64,000 bases of DNA from JBDSZL01 sp039925145 (GTDB lineage: Bacteria; Acidobacteriota; Vicinamibacteria; Vicinamibacterales; SCN-69-37), in contig JBDSZL010000004.1 in the NCBI GenBank assembly GCA_039925145.1, forward strand, positions 62,001 to 126,000. Direction: 5' to 3'. The translations under genes were made by a program, and so were the position numbers. This document shows, one piece after another, positions 43,196 through 55,791 of this stretch. The notes beneath the pieces are model-generated. The model did no database searches. It was not told the DNA's origin and saw only the letters and a list, made by a program, of their open reading frames with translations. Position 1 is the stretch's first letter. Every line of letters starts with the position of its first letter.

Positions 43196-44395
43196 ATGAC
43201 CCTGGTCACCACCGTTACTGGCCGTCGCACAGCAGTGGTCGGCGATGTCGTGACGTACCGCGCGACGGGCTTCAGCCCCGCGACGCCCTCACGTGCTGAC
43301 ATGGCGGCGGTGGGCTGGTTGGTGAAGGCAGAGGACGGGGCGGCACTCGCCAGCATGGCGAATTGCGGCCCTGAGTTCGAGGTGACCATTCCCATGTCGT
43401 GGGCCGGTCATGACGTGCTCGTCATGCCGTTCCTGCGGGCGCCGTCCGCCGCGATCGCGGTGACCACCAGTGTGGCTCCCGTGACAGCTCCCGCCCCGAT
43501 CGCGACCGGTGAGGCGGCGCCGCTCGAGGTCCGGATCGAGAAGGACCTGCGGCGCTACTATGCGTCGGTCGGTGACGAACCGCGCTTCTTTCTGGGAGCT
43601 GATGTCGTGTATGGCGCCCGACGTGGGCTGATGAACTCGGCCAACCCGCCAGGCCCGCGTTATGCGGCAGAAGACTTCGAGGGGGCGCACGGCGACTGGG
43701 CCTGGTATCTGCAGCCCACGATCACGTGCGAAAGCAATCGCTCCTTCGCCTGCCTCAACACCTACGACACAGCGGCGTTCACGTTCGGTCACGCGCAGTT
43801 CGCCGCGCACACGCCGGACGACAATTTCGTCCTCGTGTTTCGAGAAGCCCTGGGCCAACCTGAGGCGTCCTCCTATTTCCCCGACTTGACGGTGACCCGC
43901 GGACGTATCCACCTCGTGACGGAGACGGGAATGAAACCTCTCGAGAGCGCGACGTCTACCCGGCCGCTCATGAGCTATCTGAACCCATCGCCCGATTCGA
44001 TCGATCGTGAGGAGACCGATCGCGCCGCCCGGCTCGTGCACTGGTGTGTCAGTCATGCGGCGCTGCGAGAGCTGCTGGTTGCCTTCTTCGTGCGACAACA
44101 GCGGGCCAAGCTGAATACGCACGCGCGGAAGCTGCCGCTCGAGGGCCTCACGGACAAGCTCTGCCTCACGGTGCTCGACATCCTTCACCAGGGTCGCGCG
44201 AAGTACGCGGCTATCCAGGCGGCGCTCGAAAAGGCCGATCCGTTCGATGCGCTGCTTGCTCTGGGCGCGTCCACGTACAAGGAGCGTGTCGGCACGCTCC
44301 GGCAGGAGATTCAAAAGCTCGAGGCTCGCGGACTCGTCGGCACGAAGGTGTTCAGCACGGCGGCAAAGGACTTCGTGGTTCCTGCAGGCGCGTAG
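43196..44395 (+). CDS. Unrecognised 399-residue protein, possibly lysozyme-like
   Basis: No named family recognised. No signal peptide. Residues 1-~85 look like a beta-sandwich ('RRTAVVGDVVTYRATGF', 'VGWLVKAEDGAALASM', 'PMSWAGHDVLVMPFL') of a type found at the front of wall-active and secretion-system effector proteins. A linker leads to a helical domain (~110-300) containing 'TITCESNRSFACLNTYDTAAFTFGHAQFAAHTPDDNF', which resembles the core of muramidase/transglycosylase folds, but no catalytic residue can be named. The C-terminal ~100 residues are helical. TAGCAT lies 9 nt upstream; no Shine-Dalgarno. Confidence 0.7.
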   Translation: MTLVTTVTGRRTAVVGDVVTYRATGFSPATPSRADMAAVGWLVKAEDGAALASMANCGPEFEVTIPMSWAGHDVLVMPFLRAPSAAIAVTTSVAPVTAPAPIATGEAAPLEVRIEKDLRRYYASVGDEPRFFLGADVVYGARRGLMNSANPPGPRYAAEDFEGAHGDWAWYLQPTITCESNRSFACLNTYDTAAFTFGHAQFAAHTPDDNFVLVFREALGQPEASSYFPDLTVTRGRIHLVTETGMKPLESATSTRPLMSYLNPSPDSIDREETDRAARLVHWCVSHAALRELLVAFFVRQQRAKLNTHARKLPLEGLTDKLCLTVLDILHQGRAKYAAIQAALEKADPFDALLALGASTYKERVGTLRQEIQKLEARGLVGTKVFSTAAKDFVVPAGA

Positions 44396-44450
44396 ACCCG
44401 CCACGATCGACTAATCGACATGGCGGCCCGTGCGGCGTAATCTCCTCGCC

Positions 44451-45203
44451 ATGGCCTTTGCTACGTATCCGAGCCTGAAGGACAAACGCGTGTTCGTCAC
44501 CGGTGGCGCGTCTGGAATCGGCGCCGAGATCGTCAGGGCGTTCGCCGGTCAACAGGCGACAGTCGGCTTCGTCGATGTAGACGTGGACAGCGGCCGCGCG
44601 CTGGCTGCCGAACTGGGTGCCTCGGTGCGGTTCGAGGCGTGCGATTTGCGTGACATCGCGGCGCTGCGCCGCACGTTCGAGGCATTGGCGGCGGCCATCG
44701 GGCCGGCGCAGGTGCTCGTGAACAACGCGGCGCGCGACGACAGGCACCGCTGGGAGGACGTGACACCCGAGTATTACGACGAGCGGCTCGCCACCAATCT
44801 GCGCCACATGTTCTTCGCGATCCAGGTCGTCGCACCGGCGATGATCGCCGCCGGGGGCGGCGCCATCATCAACATGGGCTCCGACTCATTGTGGCGTGCG
44901 AGCGGCGGCTTCCCGATGTACACGACCGCGAAGGCGGCCGTCCATGGCCTCACGCGCGGGATGGCGCGCGATCTGGGCAAGCATCGCATCCGCGTGAACA
45001 CGCTCGTGCCCGGCTGGACGATGACCGCACGTCAGAAGGAACTGTGGGTGACGCCGGATGCTCTGGCCCGCCAGTTGGCTGCCCAATGTCTGCCGGATCC
45101 CATCGAGCCGGTCTACGTGGCGCGCATGGCCCTCTTCCTCGCGTCCGACGACGCCGCGATGTGCACGGCGAACAACTACATGGTCGAGGCGGGCTCGATC
45201 TGA
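44451..45203 (+). CDS. Short-chain dehydrogenase/reductase
   Basis: 250 residues. The cofactor loop is TGGASGIG at about 18-25, with 'CDLRDIAALRRTFEALA' (Asp after beta-3), 'VLVNNAARDDRH' (NNAG-like), a catalytic Ser in 'INMGSDS' and Tyr-x-x-x-Lys in 'YTTAKAAV'. The end 'ARMALFLASDDAAMCTANNYMVEAGSI' follows the usual SDR terminal pattern, with GG replaced by AG. Asp in the beta-2 region ('GFVDVDVDSG') favours NAD. TAATCT lies 7 nt before the ATG; a GTG at 44430 is possible. Similar enzymes oxidise sugars or sugar acids (glucose/fucose type), which may relate to the sugar-acid cluster, but that is inference. Confidence 0.87.
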   Translation: MAFATYPSLKDKRVFVTGGASGIGAEIVRAFAGQQATVGFVDVDVDSGRALAAELGASVRFEACDLRDIAALRRTFEALAAAIGPAQVLVNNAARDDRHRWEDVTPEYYDERLATNLRHMFFAIQVVAPAMIAAGGGAIINMGSDSLWRASGGFPMYTTAKAAVHGLTRGMARDLGKHRIRVNTLVPGWTMTARQKELWVTPDALARQLAAQCLPDPIEPVYVARMALFLASDDAAMCTANNYMVEAGSI

Positions 45204-45246
45204 CACGGGCGCACGGATCCCGCAAGCCTGCGCCCCGGCCGCCTCG

Positions 45247-47238
45247 TCATCCCTCGAGCAGCTTCGTGGCAGACGCAATCTGGGCGTCGGTGCCTATGAT
45301 GCCCAGCCGGTAACCGGCGGCGAGCTCGACATCGGGCCCCGGATTTACCCGCACGCCGGCAGGCGTGAGCACAGCCACGACGGACGCACCGGTTTTCGTT
45401 CGCAGCGCCGACTCGCCGATGGTGCGGCCCACCACGGCCGCTGCAGGCGCGATCTCGATCCAGCTGAGATCGAGGTCCCGGGTCGCGCTGACGAGCTCTT
45501 CGAGCAGTCGCGTCTGTTCCGGTGTCCGATGTTCGGATGTGTCGAGCGCCTCGTGACGCACGGTGTCGACATATCGCTGGACCTCGCGGGCCGGGAGATC
45601 CAGATCGAGCAGCGTTCGTCTCACGATTTCGATCCCACCTTCGAACTCCGGTCGGACCACCTGTCCCACGCCGGCCTTCTTCAGCCGCTTGGCCGCTTCC
45701 CACGTCGCGGCGCGCGACACGACGCGGAGCGACGGCGCCAGTTGTCTCGCCGCACCAGCCACGGCCAGCGCCGAGGCGTCGTCTGCCACGGTAATGGCGA
45801 GCACTCGCGCGCGATCGAGTCCGGCCCGGTCGAGGATCTCGGAACTGGCGGCATCTCCAAACAGCACGGGTACGCCAATCTGCCGCAGCTTCGCGGCGCG
45901 CGTCGGGTCGGCCTCGACGACGAGACGCGGAATCTGCAAACGTCCCAGCGCTTCGGAGAGATGCCTGCCGACGCGTCCGCTGCCGACGATCACGACATGG
46001 CCGGTGAGCCGGTCGACCGGCCCGTCGAACCGGAGCTGGCCGTGATTGAACCACCGCCAGAGCCGTGGTGACCGCTTGAGCGCGCGTTCGGCCGGATCGA
46101 TCAGCTTGAACATGAAGGCGTTGAGCGTGATGGAAATCAGCGCGCCCGCCAGAATCAGCGAGTACTGGTTGGCATCGATCAATCCGAGTGCGAGGCCGGT
46201 CTGTCCCAGGATGAACGAGAACTCGCCGATCTGGCTGCGCCCGGCGGCGAGCACGAGCGCCGTGTGCGCAGGGCCCGGCAGTACCGCGCCGAGCAGACCT
46301 GAAATGAAGGCCTTGAAGATCACGATCACGGAGGTCAGCACCAGGACCTGGCCCCAGTGCGAGGCCACGTAGACGGGATTGACGAGCATGCCAACGGACA
46401 CGAAGAAGAGGACGGCGAACGCCTCTCTGAAGGGGAGTAGGTCCGCTCCGATCTGGTGACTGAATGGCGACTCGCTCACGACCACCCCGGCCACGAAAGC
46501 GCCCAGCGCCAGCGACACGTTGAAGACGGCCGCCGAGACAAGGGCGGTGCCGGCCGCCATCGTCAACGCGACCAGCACGAACAGCTCGCGCGACCGCGTG
46601 TGCACGACGCGGCCCAGCAGAAACGGCACGACGCGCGTCCCGACGAGCATCATCAACAGGACGAACGCCGCCGCCTTGCCGAGCGCGACGCCCGCGGTGG
46701 TCCATGGGGAACCGGACGAAGGGACGGCGACGACCGGCAGCAGCACGAGCACGCCAACCGTGATCAGATCCTCGAAGACGAGCCAGCCGATCGCCACTTT
46801 GCCGTGCGGTGTATCCAGCCAGCCACGGTCCATCAGCGCGCGCATCAGCACGACGGTGCTCGCCACGGAGATAGCGATGCCGAGCAGCCAGGCGCCGCCG
46901 ACCGAGAAGTGCCACAGACGGCCGAGACCGAAGCCGACGGCCGAGACGATTGCCATCTGCAATACGGCGCCAGGAACGGCTACCTGACGCACCTGCCAGA
47001 AATCGCGAAAGGAGAAGTGCAGGCCGACGCCGAACATGAGGAGAATGACGCCGAACTCAGCCAGCTGCCCGATCGCATGCTCGTCACCCCGAATGCCCGG
47101 TGTGAAGGGACCGAGCGCCACGCCCGCCACCAGATAGCCGACAATGGGAGGCAGCCCAATCCGGCGAGCGATCAGCCCTCCGAGTAATGCATAGGCGAGC
47201 GCCAACGTGATGGTGACGAGCAGTGGCAGTTCGGACAC
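45247..47238 (-). CDS. ybaL: Cation:proton antiporter, YbaL/KefB type
   Basis: 663 residues. The N-terminal 12-helix CPA2 domain has 'IGLPPIVGYLVAGVALGPFTPG', 'AEFGVILLMFGVGLHFS' and 'SVASTVVLMRAL', close to E. coli YbaL in wording and order. A cytoplasmic RCK_N domain follows ('GHVVIVGSGRVGRHLSEAL', GxGxxG dinucleotide loop), then a C-terminal RCK_C region ('LSWIEIAPAAAVVGRTIGES'). These domains gate K+/H+ exchange by nucleotide binding. It is divergent from the secreted protein gene at 47321 and convergent with the SDR gene. It lacks the glutathione regulation features of true Kef. Confidence 0.88.
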   Translation of the reverse strand: MSELPLLVTITLALAYALLGGLIARRIGLPPIVGYLVAGVALGPFTPGIRGDEHAIGQLAEFGVILLMFGVGLHFSFRDFWQVRQVAVPGAVLQMAIVSAVGFGLGRLWHFSVGGAWLLGIAISVASTVVLMRALMDRGWLDTPHGKVAIGWLVFEDLITVGVLVLLPVVAVPSSGSPWTTAGVALGKAAAFVLLMMLVGTRVVPFLLGRVVHTRSRELFVLVALTMAAGTALVSAAVFNVSLALGAFVAGVVVSESPFSHQIGADLLPFREAFAVLFFVSVGMLVNPVYVASHWGQVLVLTSVIVIFKAFISGLLGAVLPGPAHTALVLAAGRSQIGEFSFILGQTGLALGLIDANQYSLILAGALISITLNAFMFKLIDPAERALKRSPRLWRWFNHGQLRFDGPVDRLTGHVVIVGSGRVGRHLSEALGRLQIPRLVVEADPTRAAKLRQIGVPVLFGDAASSEILDRAGLDRARVLAITVADDASALAVAGAARQLAPSLRVVSRAATWEAAKRLKKAGVGQVVRPEFEGGIEIVRRTLLDLDLPAREVQRYVDTVRHEALDTSEHRTPEQTRLLEELVSATRDLDLSWIEIAPAAAVVGRTIGESALRTKTGASVVAVLTPAGVRVNPGPDVELAAGYRLGIIGTDAQIASATKLLEG

Positions 47239-47320
47239 GGCCAGACGATCCTATCCGGCTGCCGGATTGTCAGCGTGGCCATTTCACGGACGATCTGGGG
47301 CGCATCGATGGAGGTGGACC

Positions 47321-48301
47321 GTGCGGGGAATTATCGGGAGAGGGCTGGTACTGGCGGCCGCAATGATCTGCCTCGGCTTCGTGACGCCGGCTGCGGCGCC
47401 GCGCGCGCAGTCCGACCTCGATGCACTGATGAGTCAGGTGCTGCAGCGGCGCGACGAAAACTGGAAGAAGCTCCAGCAATACGTGCTCGACGAACGCGAG
47501 CAGGTGACACTCGACGGCCCGGGGGGCGGTCGTCTGTGGGGTGAGCGCCGAGAGTACACCTGGTATATCCGCGACGGCTTCTTCGTGCGCAGCCCGCTTC
47601 GAGTCAACGGCGCGGGAGTCCCCGAGGCCGAACGCCTCGAGTACGAACAGGACTTTCTCAAACGAGCAAAGCAGCGCGACAAGACGCCCGGTCGCGGCCA
47701 GTCGACGCCTTCTGCCGCCGCGACAACGCCCGTCGAAGCGCCAGCCGCCATGGAAGCGGTGCTCGCGCAAACCCGGCGTCCGCAGTTCATCGACTCCGCC
47801 TACTTCCTGCGTTTCAAGTTCGAACCGGGCCACTATGGCCTGGTCGGGCACGAGACCTTCGAGAAACGCGATGTATTGCGGGTCGAGTACTACCCCGAAC
47901 GGCTCTTCACCCACGAGCAGGATGCCCAGTCGCGTCGCCGCGCCGAGCGTCGCACGGACAGGAAGGAAGACGTCGAAGCCGCTACAGAGCGAGCGCTCAA
48001 CAAGGTGGCGCTGGTCACCCTGTGGGTCGACCCTTCTGTCCGCCAAATCGTGAAATACACGTTCGACAACGTGGATTTCGACTTCCTGCCTGGGGCCTGG
48101 CTCGTGCGCGCCGATGATGCGCAGGCGACGATGAGAATGAGTGAACCCTTCCCGGGAGTGTGGCTGCCGGCCGACGTGCAGATTCGATTCAGGATGCTGA
48201 CGGCAGCGGGTCCGTTCGACATCGCCTACCAGCTCGCGTACCGGGACTATCGTGAAGCGACGTCCACCGGGCGTCTGAAATCATCGGGAGCCACCCGGTG
48301 A
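47321..48301 (+). CDS. Secreted protein coupled to an Omp85-like barrel
   Basis: 326 residues, family not recognised. The signal peptide is 'GLVLAAAMICLGFVTPAAAPRAQ'. A helical region ('LMSQVLQRRDENWKKLQQYVLDERE') precedes strands, a low-complexity Thr/Ala linker (~135-150), and a C-terminal beta-rich half ('VTLWVDPSVRQIVKYTFDNVDFDFLPG', 'WLPADVQIRFRML') that resembles the convex sheet of LolA/LolB-type periplasmic carriers. The GTG start at 47321 has GGAGG at good distance. Its stop overlaps the start of the next gene (GTGA), so the two should be made together. I infer a periplasmic partner of the outer-membrane barrel. Confidence 0.7.
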   Translation: MRGIIGRGLVLAAAMICLGFVTPAAAPRAQSDLDALMSQVLQRRDENWKKLQQYVLDEREQVTLDGPGGGRLWGERREYTWYIRDGFFVRSPLRVNGAGVPEAERLEYEQDFLKRAKQRDKTPGRGQSTPSAAATTPVEAPAAMEAVLAQTRRPQFIDSAYFLRFKFEPGHYGLVGHETFEKRDVLRVEYYPERLFTHEQDAQSRRRAERRTDRKEDVEAATERALNKVALVTLWVDPSVRQIVKYTFDNVDFDFLPGAWLVRADDAQATMRMSEPFPGVWLPADVQIRFRMLTAAGPFDIAYQLAYRDYREATSTGRLKSSGATR

Positions 48302-49629
48302 CGTCCCGTCTCGCTGCCACGACGTGTCTGATCGCCTGCGTGCTCGGTGCTGGGACGACGGTGGCCTTTGCCGGGACTCTCGAGCAGGGCGGTCCTTCGG
48401 CGTCAAGCCCGTCCGGCACGTCGCTCGGGAGCGTTGCGGCCGAGACCATTACGCGTGTGCAGGTGCACGGCAACACGCTCACGCCAGAATCCGATGTGCT
48501 CGCCATCGCCGGCATCGTTGTCGGAACGCCGTTCGGATCGACCACCATCGCCGAGGTCCGGACCAGGTTGCTGGCATCGGGCCGGTTCGACGACGTCGAT
48601 GTGCTGAAGCGCTTTGAATCCATTGCCGATCCGTCGCGCATCCTGCTGGTGCTTGTCGTCAACGAGCGGCCTGGACGGATCGTTCGAGGCGCGGCGCCCG
48701 GCGAACCGGCGCGCGTCATCGTGCGGCGAGGGATCCGCAATCTCATGTTTCTACCGATCCTCGAAGCCGAGGACGGATACGGCGTGACCTACGGCGCGCA
48801 GTTCGCGTTCGTGCGACTGGGCGGCGAGCGCGGCCGAGTGTCGGTGCCCTTGTCGTGGGGAGGAAACAAGCGGGCCGGAGCGATCTACGAGCGGAGCTTC
48901 GCGAGCCGGGCGTTGACGCGGATACAGGCGGGCGGGGAGGTCGTACGCCGAAAGAATCCGGCATACGAACAGAATGACGACAGGCAACGCATCTGGGGTC
49001 GTGCGGAGCGGCGCAGCGGGCCGGTCACGGTCGGCGTCACGGCGGCTTCCGAGCGCATCGGCTTTGCCGGTGTGCGGGAACGGATGGCCTCTGTCATCGG
49101 CGACGTCACCTTCGACACGCGCATCGACCCGATGCTGGCACGCAACGCCGTCTACCTGCACGGGGCGGTGGAACGGGTGGGGCTCTCGTCTGGAGCCTCC
49201 ACGCGCCGCACGACGCTCGACGCCCGAGGCTATCTCGGGCTGGTGCGCCAGACTGTTCTCGTCGCGCGCGTCCTGCACCAGGGGGCGAGAGACGCGTTGC
49301 CGCCGTATTTGAAGACGCTACTCGGCGGCTGGTCGAATTTGCGAGGTTTCAGAGCGGGCGCCTTTGCGGGCGACAACCTTGCGGCCGGATCGCTCGAGCT
49401 GCGCATTCCGTTGTCGGCCGCCCTCTCGATTGCGCGGCTCGGCGTTACCGTGTTCACCGATGCCGGCGTGAGCTACGACGAGGGCGAGCGGTTCAGCGAT
49501 GCCCCCGTGCACCGCAGTGTGGGCGCTGGGGCCTGGCTGTCGGTGGCGGCGTTCCGGCTCGCCGTGTCGGTGGCGCACGGCCAGCACGCCGAGACGCGCG
49601 TCAACTTCAGTGCCGGGCTCGGCTTCTGA
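48298..49629 (+). CDS. Omp85/BamA-like outer-membrane protein with one POTRA
   Basis: 443 residues. The signal peptide ends near 'GTTVAFAG'. One POTRA-like unit follows (~55-130: 'ITRVQVHGNTLTPESDVLAIAG', 'TRLLASGRFDDVDVLK'), then beta strands to the end ('ARGYLGLVRQTVLVARVLHQG', 'LLGGWSNLRGFRAGAFAGDNLAAGSLELRIPL', which is the conserved loop-strand pair of the Omp85 family). The last residue is Phe in 'NFSAGLGF', the usual barrel signal. With one POTRA instead of five it is not BamA itself; a smaller TamA- or surface antigen-like translocation barrel is more likely. Coupled to the preceding secreted protein. Confidence 0.82.
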   Translation: MTSRLAATTCLIACVLGAGTTVAFAGTLEQGGPSASSPSGTSLGSVAAETITRVQVHGNTLTPESDVLAIAGIVVGTPFGSTTIAEVRTRLLASGRFDDVDVLKRFESIADPSRILLVLVVNERPGRIVRGAAPGEPARVIVRRGIRNLMFLPILEAEDGYGVTYGAQFAFVRLGGERGRVSVPLSWGGNKRAGAIYERSFASRALTRIQAGGEVVRRKNPAYEQNDDRQRIWGRAERRSGPVTVGVTAASERIGFAGVRERMASVIGDVTFDTRIDPMLARNAVYLHGAVERVGLSSGASTRRTTLDARGYLGLVRQTVLVARVLHQGARDALPPYLKTLLGGWSNLRGFRAGAFAGDNLAAGSLELRIPLSAALSIARLGVTVFTDAGVSYDEGERFSDAPVHRSVGAGAWLSVAAFRLAVSVAHGQHAETRVNFSAGLGF

Positions 49630-49633
49630 TTGT

Positions 49634-49660
49634 GTTTTTCTCTGGTCTCGCGAGAAAAAC
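49634..49660. terminator. AT-rich hairpin between the barrel gene and speA
   Basis: 9-bp stem (49634-49642 with 49652-49660) made of a T-run and the complementary A-run, 9-nt loop. It begins 4 nt after the barrel stop. Could terminate the preceding operon or regulate speA; TATCAT at 49665-49670, 8 nt before the speA GTG, is a candidate -10. Confidence 0.5.
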
Positions 49661-49678
49661 TCCTTATCATTGAGCGTT

Positions 49679-51625
<1,947 letters not shown>

Positions 51626-51720
51626 CCGGCGATCGTGCGCCCGCGCCGTCGCCTCCGGGGCCCAGCCGCACACGAGCGCGCCGTTGCGGTTGGCGTTCTC
51701 CTGATGGAGGTCGTCTCCGC

Positions 51721-52449
51721 GTGAAGCTGTCGGTCATCATCCCGGCCTACAACGAACGACACACGATCGCGGCCATCGTGAAGGCCGTTCTTGCCGTGCC
51801 GCTCGTAGACATCGACAAGGAGCTGCTGATCATCGACGATGGCTCAACCGACGGGACGCGCGAGGTGCTGACGTCGCTCGACGGTCAAAACGGCATCCGC
51901 GTCCTGCTGCAGCCGGTCAACAGAGGAAAGGGCGCGGCCGTGGCCTGGGGCATGCGGGAGGCGACCGGCGACGTGTTCCTGATTCAGGACGCCGACCTGG
52001 AGTACGACCCGGCCGAGTATCCAAAGCTGCTCGGGCCGATTCTCGAAGGACGCGCCGACGTGGTCTACGGATCGCGATTCCTCGGCACCGATCGCGGACA
52101 TCGCGTGCTCTACTTCTGGCATTCGGTCGGTAACGGGTTGCTCACGCTCGTGTGCAACGCGTTCACGGATCTCAATCTCACCGACATGGAGACCTGTTAC
52201 AAGGTCATTACACGCGAGTTCGCGGTTCGGCTCGATCTCCGGTCGCAACGCTTTGGCGTGGAACCCGAAATCACCTGCAAGGTGAGCCGACTCGGCGCGC
52301 GCATCTACGAGGTGCCGATCTCGTACGACGGCCGGACATATGCGGAAGGCAAGAAAATCGGCTTCAAAGATGGCATCGCGGCGTTCTGGACCATCCTGAG
52401 ATATTGGCGCTGGCGTCCGGCGGCGCCGCACGCACGTTCAGTCGCGTAG
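51721..52449 (+). CDS. GT2-family glycosyltransferase
   Basis: 242 residues. GT-A fold: 'LSVIIPAYNERHTI', nucleotide-binding 'LLIIDDGSTDGT', 'VNRGKGAAVAWGMREATGD', and the metal-binding 'IQDADLEYDPAEY' DxD. 'VYGSRFLG' and 'LNLTDMETCYKVIT' with the 'F.VEPEIT' acceptor-side helix are typical of dolichol/undecaprenyl-phosphate mannose or glucose transferases (DPM1/GtrB type). Unlike GtrB, it lacks C-terminal membrane helices. The GTG start follows GGAGGT. It may make a lipid-linked sugar donor for envelope glycans. It converges on grpE. Confidence 0.87.
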   Translation: MKLSVIIPAYNERHTIAAIVKAVLAVPLVDIDKELLIIDDGSTDGTREVLTSLDGQNGIRVLLQPVNRGKGAAVAWGMREATGDVFLIQDADLEYDPAEYPKLLGPILEGRADVVYGSRFLGTDRGHRVLYFWHSVGNGLLTLVCNAFTDLNLTDMETCYKVITREFAVRLDLRSQRFGVEPEITCKVSRLGARIYEVPISYDGRTYAEGKKIGFKDGIAAFWTILRYWRWRPAAPHARSVA

Positions 52450-52468
52450 GCCCGCAGGCCCCCTCGCC

Positions 52469-53021
52469 TTACCCCTGCCCAGCCACAGCCACCATGGCCG
52501 GCCGAAGCACATCGTCGCCGATCAGATAGCCGGGTTTCACCACGCCGACAATCTGCCCTTCGGGCACGTCAGGCCCGGCGTCCACCGTTGTCACGGCCTC
52601 GTGCCGGGTCGGATCGAACGGGTCGCCGAGCGGGTTCACGCGTGACACGCCGAGTGCTTCGAGCGTGCTGAGAAATTGCTGCTGCACGAGCGAGACCCCC
52701 TGCACCAGCGGATCCTGCGGCCTGTCGCAGGCGGCCACCAGCGCCCGATCCAGGTTGTCGAGCACGTCGAGAAACGAGACGAGCAGCGCGCGGCGGCCCC
52801 GTTCCACGTCCTTCGTGACTTCCTTCCGCAGCCGCGACCGCGCCTGGTCGAACTCGTCGGAGGCGCCCCGGTACTTGCCGAGCAGCTGCTGCAGTTCGAG
52901 ATCCTTGGCGGCCAGTCGCGCTTCGAGCTCCTCGATGTACGTCGGTTTGAGCGATGGTTCCTCGGGGCTGGACTCGGATGCCTGCTCACGTGCCCACCAA
53001 CGTCGATCGGTGACTTTCATC

Positions 53022-53029
<8 letters not shown>
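52469..53029 (-). CDS. grpE: GrpE-type nucleotide exchange factor
   Basis: 186 residues. The central region matches GrpE: a long coiled coil ('YIEELEARLAAKDLELQQLLGKYR', 'FDQARSRLRKEVTKD'), then 'VSFLDVLDNLDRAL' and a beta domain ('LGDPFDPTRHEAVTTV', 'GQIVGVVKPGYLIGDDVLRPAMVAV'). GrpE releases ADP from DnaK. The ATG at 53029 overlaps the clpA stop by 8 nt. DnaK and DnaJ are not nearby, so this may be a paralogue devoted to the ClpA operon. The N-terminus before the coil is short and Ser/Glu-rich. Confidence 0.85.
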
Positions 53030-55400
<2,371 letters not shown>

Positions 55401-55485
55401 GGCTTGATCCGATTATAGGGCGTCGGCCCGGACCGCGTGTTCGATCGAGCGCACACCCTGGGCATGCGCCCATACGTGTGGCGGG

Positions 55486-55791
55486 TCACGCCTCTTCGGT
55501 GACCGCCTTCAGGGGGAATCCGGCCTCGCGCGCTAGGCCGATCACAGCCTCCGCCTTGGTCTCCGCCACTTCCCAGGGATAGATTCCGGCGATGCCGCGG
55601 CCGTTCACGTGCACGTGCATCATGATCTGGTAGGCCTCGGCGGGCGACTTCTGGAAGATGGACTCGAGGACCTGAATGACGAACTCCATCGTGGTGTAGT
55701 CGTCGTTGAGCAGGACGACCTTGTAGAGCGTTGGCTCCTGCTTCTCGGTCTTGACCCGTTCCTTGACGGCGTCGCCGGTCTTCTGCGTCAT
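55486..55791 (-). CDS. clpS: ClpA adaptor protein ClpS
   Basis: 101 residues. ClpS delivers N-degron proteins to ClpAP. The N-end pocket residues are present: 'VVLLNDDYTTMEF' (Asn29, Asp30, Asp31 and Met35) and 'MHVHVNGRGIAG' (His61). 'EVAETKAEAVIGLAREAGFPL' is the usual last helix. The 20-residue N-terminal tail is charged, as expected for the ClpA-engaging extension. The ATG overlaps the stop of the UPF0182 gene by 4 nt, so it is probably translated from that mRNA and then followed by clpA. Confidence 0.95.
   Translation of the reverse strand: MTQKTGDAVKERVKTEKQEPTLYKVVLLNDDYTTMEFVIQVLESIFQKSPAEAYQIMMHVHVNGRGIAGIYPWEVAETKAEAVIGLAREAGFPLKAVTEEA

Noticed and set aside
45247..47238. KefC-type glutathione-gated potassium efflux channel
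   Set aside because: Sequence order and wording fit YbaL better, and no KefF/KefG-like ancillary gene is adjacent.
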